Origin: Spirochaetales bacterium
GTDB lineage: Bacteria; Spirochaetota; Spirochaetia; DSM-2461
Assembly (NCBI GenBank): GCA_022360655.1
Contig: JAKSCK010000270.1
Location: 50,574 to 114,573, forward strand
Length of the DNA stretch: 64,000 nt
Direction of reading: 5' to 3'
The notes below the pieces were generated by a model that made no database searches, was not told the origin of the DNA, and saw only the letters and a list, made by a program, of their open reading frames with translations. Positions 62,080 through 64,000 of this stretch are shown piece by piece. Positions within the stretch are counted from its first letter, which is position 1; each line of letters opens with the position of its first letter. The translations under genes and the position numbers were made by a program.

Positions 62080-62967
62080 ATGAGCAATGGATTTGTGACG
62101 TGGTGGCAGGGACTTCCTGAGCGGATGGACCCAGTCATATTCAGCATTGGTAGCTTTTCCATTCAGTATTATGGCTTGATGTATCTTGTTGCCTTTCTTA
62201 TTGTAGGATTTTTGGCCTGGAGTCGGGTAAAGAAGGAAGGCCGATTTCCCATTAATTCAGAACAACTTCAAAGTCTCATGACGGCCATGATTCTGGGTGT
62301 TCTCATTGGGGGGCGCTTGGGATATGTGCTGTTTTATAATCCCATGCATTACCTGACTCATCCCTTGGAAATTATTAATCCTTTCCGAACCTCAGGTGGA
62401 TTCCAATTTACAGGAATTTCTGGGATGTCTTATCACGGGGGCGTGATTGGCGTGATTGTGGGCGCCATTGTGTATTGTCGTCAGCAAAAACTGGACTTCT
62501 TTCTCATGGGAGATTTGATTGGTCCATGCATTCCCTTGGGATACATGTTTGGCAGACTCGGAAACTTCATCAATGGTGAGCTTTGGGGACGTCCCACAGA
62601 GGCCGCCATTGGCATGCATTTTCCCCTTGCTGGTGAGGGACTACGGCATCCTTCCCAGTTGTATGAAGCCTTTTTTGAGGGAATCTTTCTCTTTGTTATT
62701 CTCTGGCTTCTCCGCAAGAGAGTCAAAACAAAAGGCGCCATGCTGGCTTTTTATCTGACAGGTTATGGGCTGGTGCGTTTCTTTGTGGAGTACACCCGAG
62801 AGCCCGATGCTCATCTTGGATTTGTTCTGGGCTCTCTCTCAATGGGGCAGGTTCTGTGTTTATTGATGATATTCGGCGGAATCGGAATGTACCTCTTATT
62901 GCGGCGTAAAGAAGCCCAGGATCGTCTTAAAGCACAGACCAAAAAGCGTAAGAAATCGCGCTCCTAG
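62080..62967 (+). CDS. lgt: prolipoprotein diacylglyceryl transferase
   Basis: 295 residues, seven membrane helices, strong AAGGAGGA ribosome site. Signature IQYYGLMYL, GGRLGYVLFY, MSYHGGVIG, GRLGNFINGELWGRP (Arg and Asn of the phosphatidylglycerol site) and a basic C-terminal tail KAQTKKRKKSRS. First enzyme of lipoprotein maturation; it would act on proteins such as the nucleotidase at 392. Four bases separate its stop from the eda reading frame. Confidence 0.95.
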   Translation: MSNGFVTWWQGLPERMDPVIFSIGSFSIQYYGLMYLVAFLIVGFLAWSRVKKEGRFPINSEQLQSLMTAMILGVLIGGRLGYVLFYNPMHYLTHPLEIINPFRTSGGFQFTGISGMSYHGGVIGVIVGAIVYCRQQKLDFFLMGDLIGPCIPLGYMFGRLGNFINGELWGRPTEAAIGMHFPLAGEGLRHPSQLYEAFFEGIFLFVILWLLRKRVKTKGAMLAFYLTGYGLVRFFVEYTREPDAHLGFVLGSLSMGQVLCLLMIFGGIGMYLLLRRKEAQDRLKAQTKKRKKSRS

Positions 62968-63000
62968 TCCTTGCTTGGAATGTTCCCCATGGAGATGAAA

Positions 63001-63648
63001 ATGTTTCCACAGTTTATTGAACAGCTGGCATTGCATAAGGTTGTTCCAGTGATTGCTCTGGAGGATGCATCCCGAGCCAAGGATCTTGCTGGAGCCCTTG
63101 TGGCTGGCGGTCTGCCGGTGGCGGAAGTGACCTTTCGAGTGAAGGGTGCCGCTCAAACCATTGAAACCATGGCCCAACGGGGTGATGTATTGGTGGGAGC
63201 AGGAACGGTGCGGAATCTGGAGCAAGCCAAGGCAGCTCAAGGTGCTGGAGCGTCCTTTCTTGTGACTCCTGGATTTTCCTCATCTGTTGTGGACTGGGCT
63301 TTGGAGCAGGATATGCCCATTCTTCCCGGCATTGATTCCACCCTTGGCTTAGAGATGGCCTTGGAACGAGGATTGAAGACCGTAAAGTTTTTCCCGGCAA
63401 CGGCCTCTGGTGGTTTGGCCAAATTGAAGGCACTGAAGGGACCCTACGGGGATGTGCAATTCTGCCCCACTGGCGGCATCTGTGTGGGGAATTTGGCCGA
63501 ATGGCTTACCTTTCCCTCTGTGGTGGCCTGTGGGGGTTCTTGGCTTGTGGCCCCCAAGCTTCTTGAGGCCGGCGAATGGGAGGAAGTGGCACGGTTGAGT
63601 GCAGAGGCTGTTTCCATTGCTTCACAAGTGAAAGAACCCAATTCATAG
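63001..63648 (+). CDS. eda: KDPG/KHG aldolase
   Basis: 215 residues from ATG 63001, with GGAG six bases upstream; in-frame ATGs at 62989 and 62995 are alternatives. Class I aldolase TIM barrel: VVPVIALEDA, VAEVTFRVKGA (catalytic Glu), VGAGTVRN, FLVTPGF, ILPGID, and the Schiff-base Lys in VKFFPATASGG, ending PTGGI and ACGGSWL. Splits 2-keto-3-deoxy-6-phosphogluconate to pyruvate and glyceraldehyde-3-phosphate. No edd or kdgK adjacent. Confidence 0.9.
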   Translation: MFPQFIEQLALHKVVPVIALEDASRAKDLAGALVAGGLPVAEVTFRVKGAAQTIETMAQRGDVLVGAGTVRNLEQAKAAQGAGASFLVTPGFSSSVVDWALEQDMPILPGIDSTLGLEMALERGLKTVKFFPATASGGLAKLKALKGPYGDVQFCPTGGICVGNLAEWLTFPSVVACGGSWLVAPKLLEAGEWEEVARLSAEAVSIASQVKEPNS

Positions 63649-64000
63649 GACGTGAGGGTGGCTGTTGCAAAAGTCTGAGAGGATTTGAACAGCGCTCCTC
63701 TCTTTCTTTCCCACCGTAGATCATAATTGACCTCTTTACTCCCAATTTGGGCGTCCCCCCCAGCAGGCCGGGGGGCGGGCTATTCGGGGGTTCCGTCCTC
63801 GTTCCTCGGACCAGCTTCGCTGCCCCTATTATCCCTGACGCAGCCGAGAGCAGAGGGCAAGTGCAAACTTGCACTCTGCCGAGACAAGGAGAGGGAAACC
63901 GAAGGTATCCCTGACGCAGCCGAGAGCAGAGGGCAAGTGCAAACTTGCACTCTGCCGAAGCCAGGAAGGGACATCGCAGATATCCCTGACGCAGCCTGGA
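63649..64000. other. 352-base gene-free end of the window, repeat element
   Basis: No gene. It contains a GC block 63749-63790 starting GGGCGTCCCCC, then ordinary sequence, then the tandem array from 63830. GGGCGTC at 63749-63755 and GACGC at 63837-63841 are inverted relative to each other, as in a bounded repeat element. Confidence 0.55.
63830..64000. repeat. tandem repeat array, 75/76-bp units, two full and one partial
   Basis: Units start TATCCCTGACGCAGC at 63830, 63906 and 63981. The first about 53 bases of units 1 and 2 are identical; the last 22-23 differ. Each unit holds a 13-bp stem with one mismatch and a GCAA loop (63850-63879 and 63926-63955). The array continues past the window end. 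Confidence 0.85.

Noticed and set aside
63749..63841. Integron attC site
   Set aside because: The unit spacing of 75/76 bases leaves no room for cassettes, and the GTTRRRY/RYYYAAC core pair is not present; only GGGCGTC...GACGC ends are seen.
63830..64000. CRISPR array at the window end
   Set aside because: Repeats of about 53 bases with 22-23-base variable parts are the wrong proportions, the units are too long, and no cas gene is nearby.

Overview
The window looks like chromosomal DNA of a fermentative anaerobe, most likely a free-living or host-associated member of the Spirochaetota. This is an inference from the gene set: a trimeric NADH-linked [FeFe] hydrogenase, an adenosylcobalamin-dependent ribonucleotide reductase with no sign of the aerobic class I enzyme, spirochaete-like lipoprotein and FecR-like secreted proteins, and abundant ABC sugar import. 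No 16S or other marker is present. Genes are dense, many adjacent pairs overlap by ATGA, and starts usually carry AGGAG-type ribosome sites. No phage, transposase or CRISPR array is visible.

Layout. (1) 0.4-3.9 kb: a 5'-nucleotidase-like lipoprotein, a DinB-like protein and a SAM methyltransferase. (2) 3.97-10.5 kb: hydC-hydB-hydA on the minus strand, with HydB fused to a GltD-like flavoprotein half, divergent from a GntR/UTRA regulator. (3) 10.5-19.3 kb: a MATE exporter, a DUF1349 protein, a large hybrid histidine kinase, a CBS protein and an avtA-azlC-azlD branched-chain amino acid operon. (4) 19.4-21.5 kb: a CAT-anticodon tRNA with tRNA-Ile2 features, a Met-rich secreted protein and a conserved unknown protein. 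(5) 21.6-40.7 kb: a myo-inositol catabolic region with divergent GntR/FCD and LacI regulators, iolB-iolD-iolE-iolG-iolC-iolB-iolJ, a second dehydrogenase plus a sugar-type ABC importer, then a transaldolase-family protein, a CoA-acylating aldehyde dehydrogenase and a biotin-dependent carboxyltransferase. (6) 41.3-50.8 kb: TetR, a HAD phosphatase, a GH36 alpha-galactosidase, three tandem AIM24 paralogs, and nrdJ flanked by two secreted proteins sharing one repeated domain. (7) 50.9-63.6 kb: murD, a FecR-like protein, a pseudokinase-like membrane protein, xylulokinase, an unusual GGDEF protein, an SGNH hydrolase, a HAD phosphatase, a membrane protein, lgt and eda. (8) 63.7-64.0 kb: the start of a 75/76-bp tandem repeat array running off the window.

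How the genes fit together. The inositol region contains the importer and every step from inositol to DHAP plus malonate semialdehyde, but no iolA/mmsA. The neighbouring CoA-acylating dehydrogenase and carboxyltransferase could supply a different end (malonyl-CoA, then acetyl-CoA). Three promoters in the region can be paired with operator-like palindromes: two LacI-type sites (TGNAANCGNTTNCA) and one TTGTCNGACAA site that would suit the FCD regulator. NADH formed here could be re-oxidised by the HydABC hydrogenase. Two NrdR-like boxes 41 bp apart precede nrdJ.

The least explained signal is a family of about ten intergenic GC hairpins, plus degenerate and coding-region copies. They share an oriented flank, TTTAGA(T/A)CGACCCC, and occur roughly every 5-6 kb.
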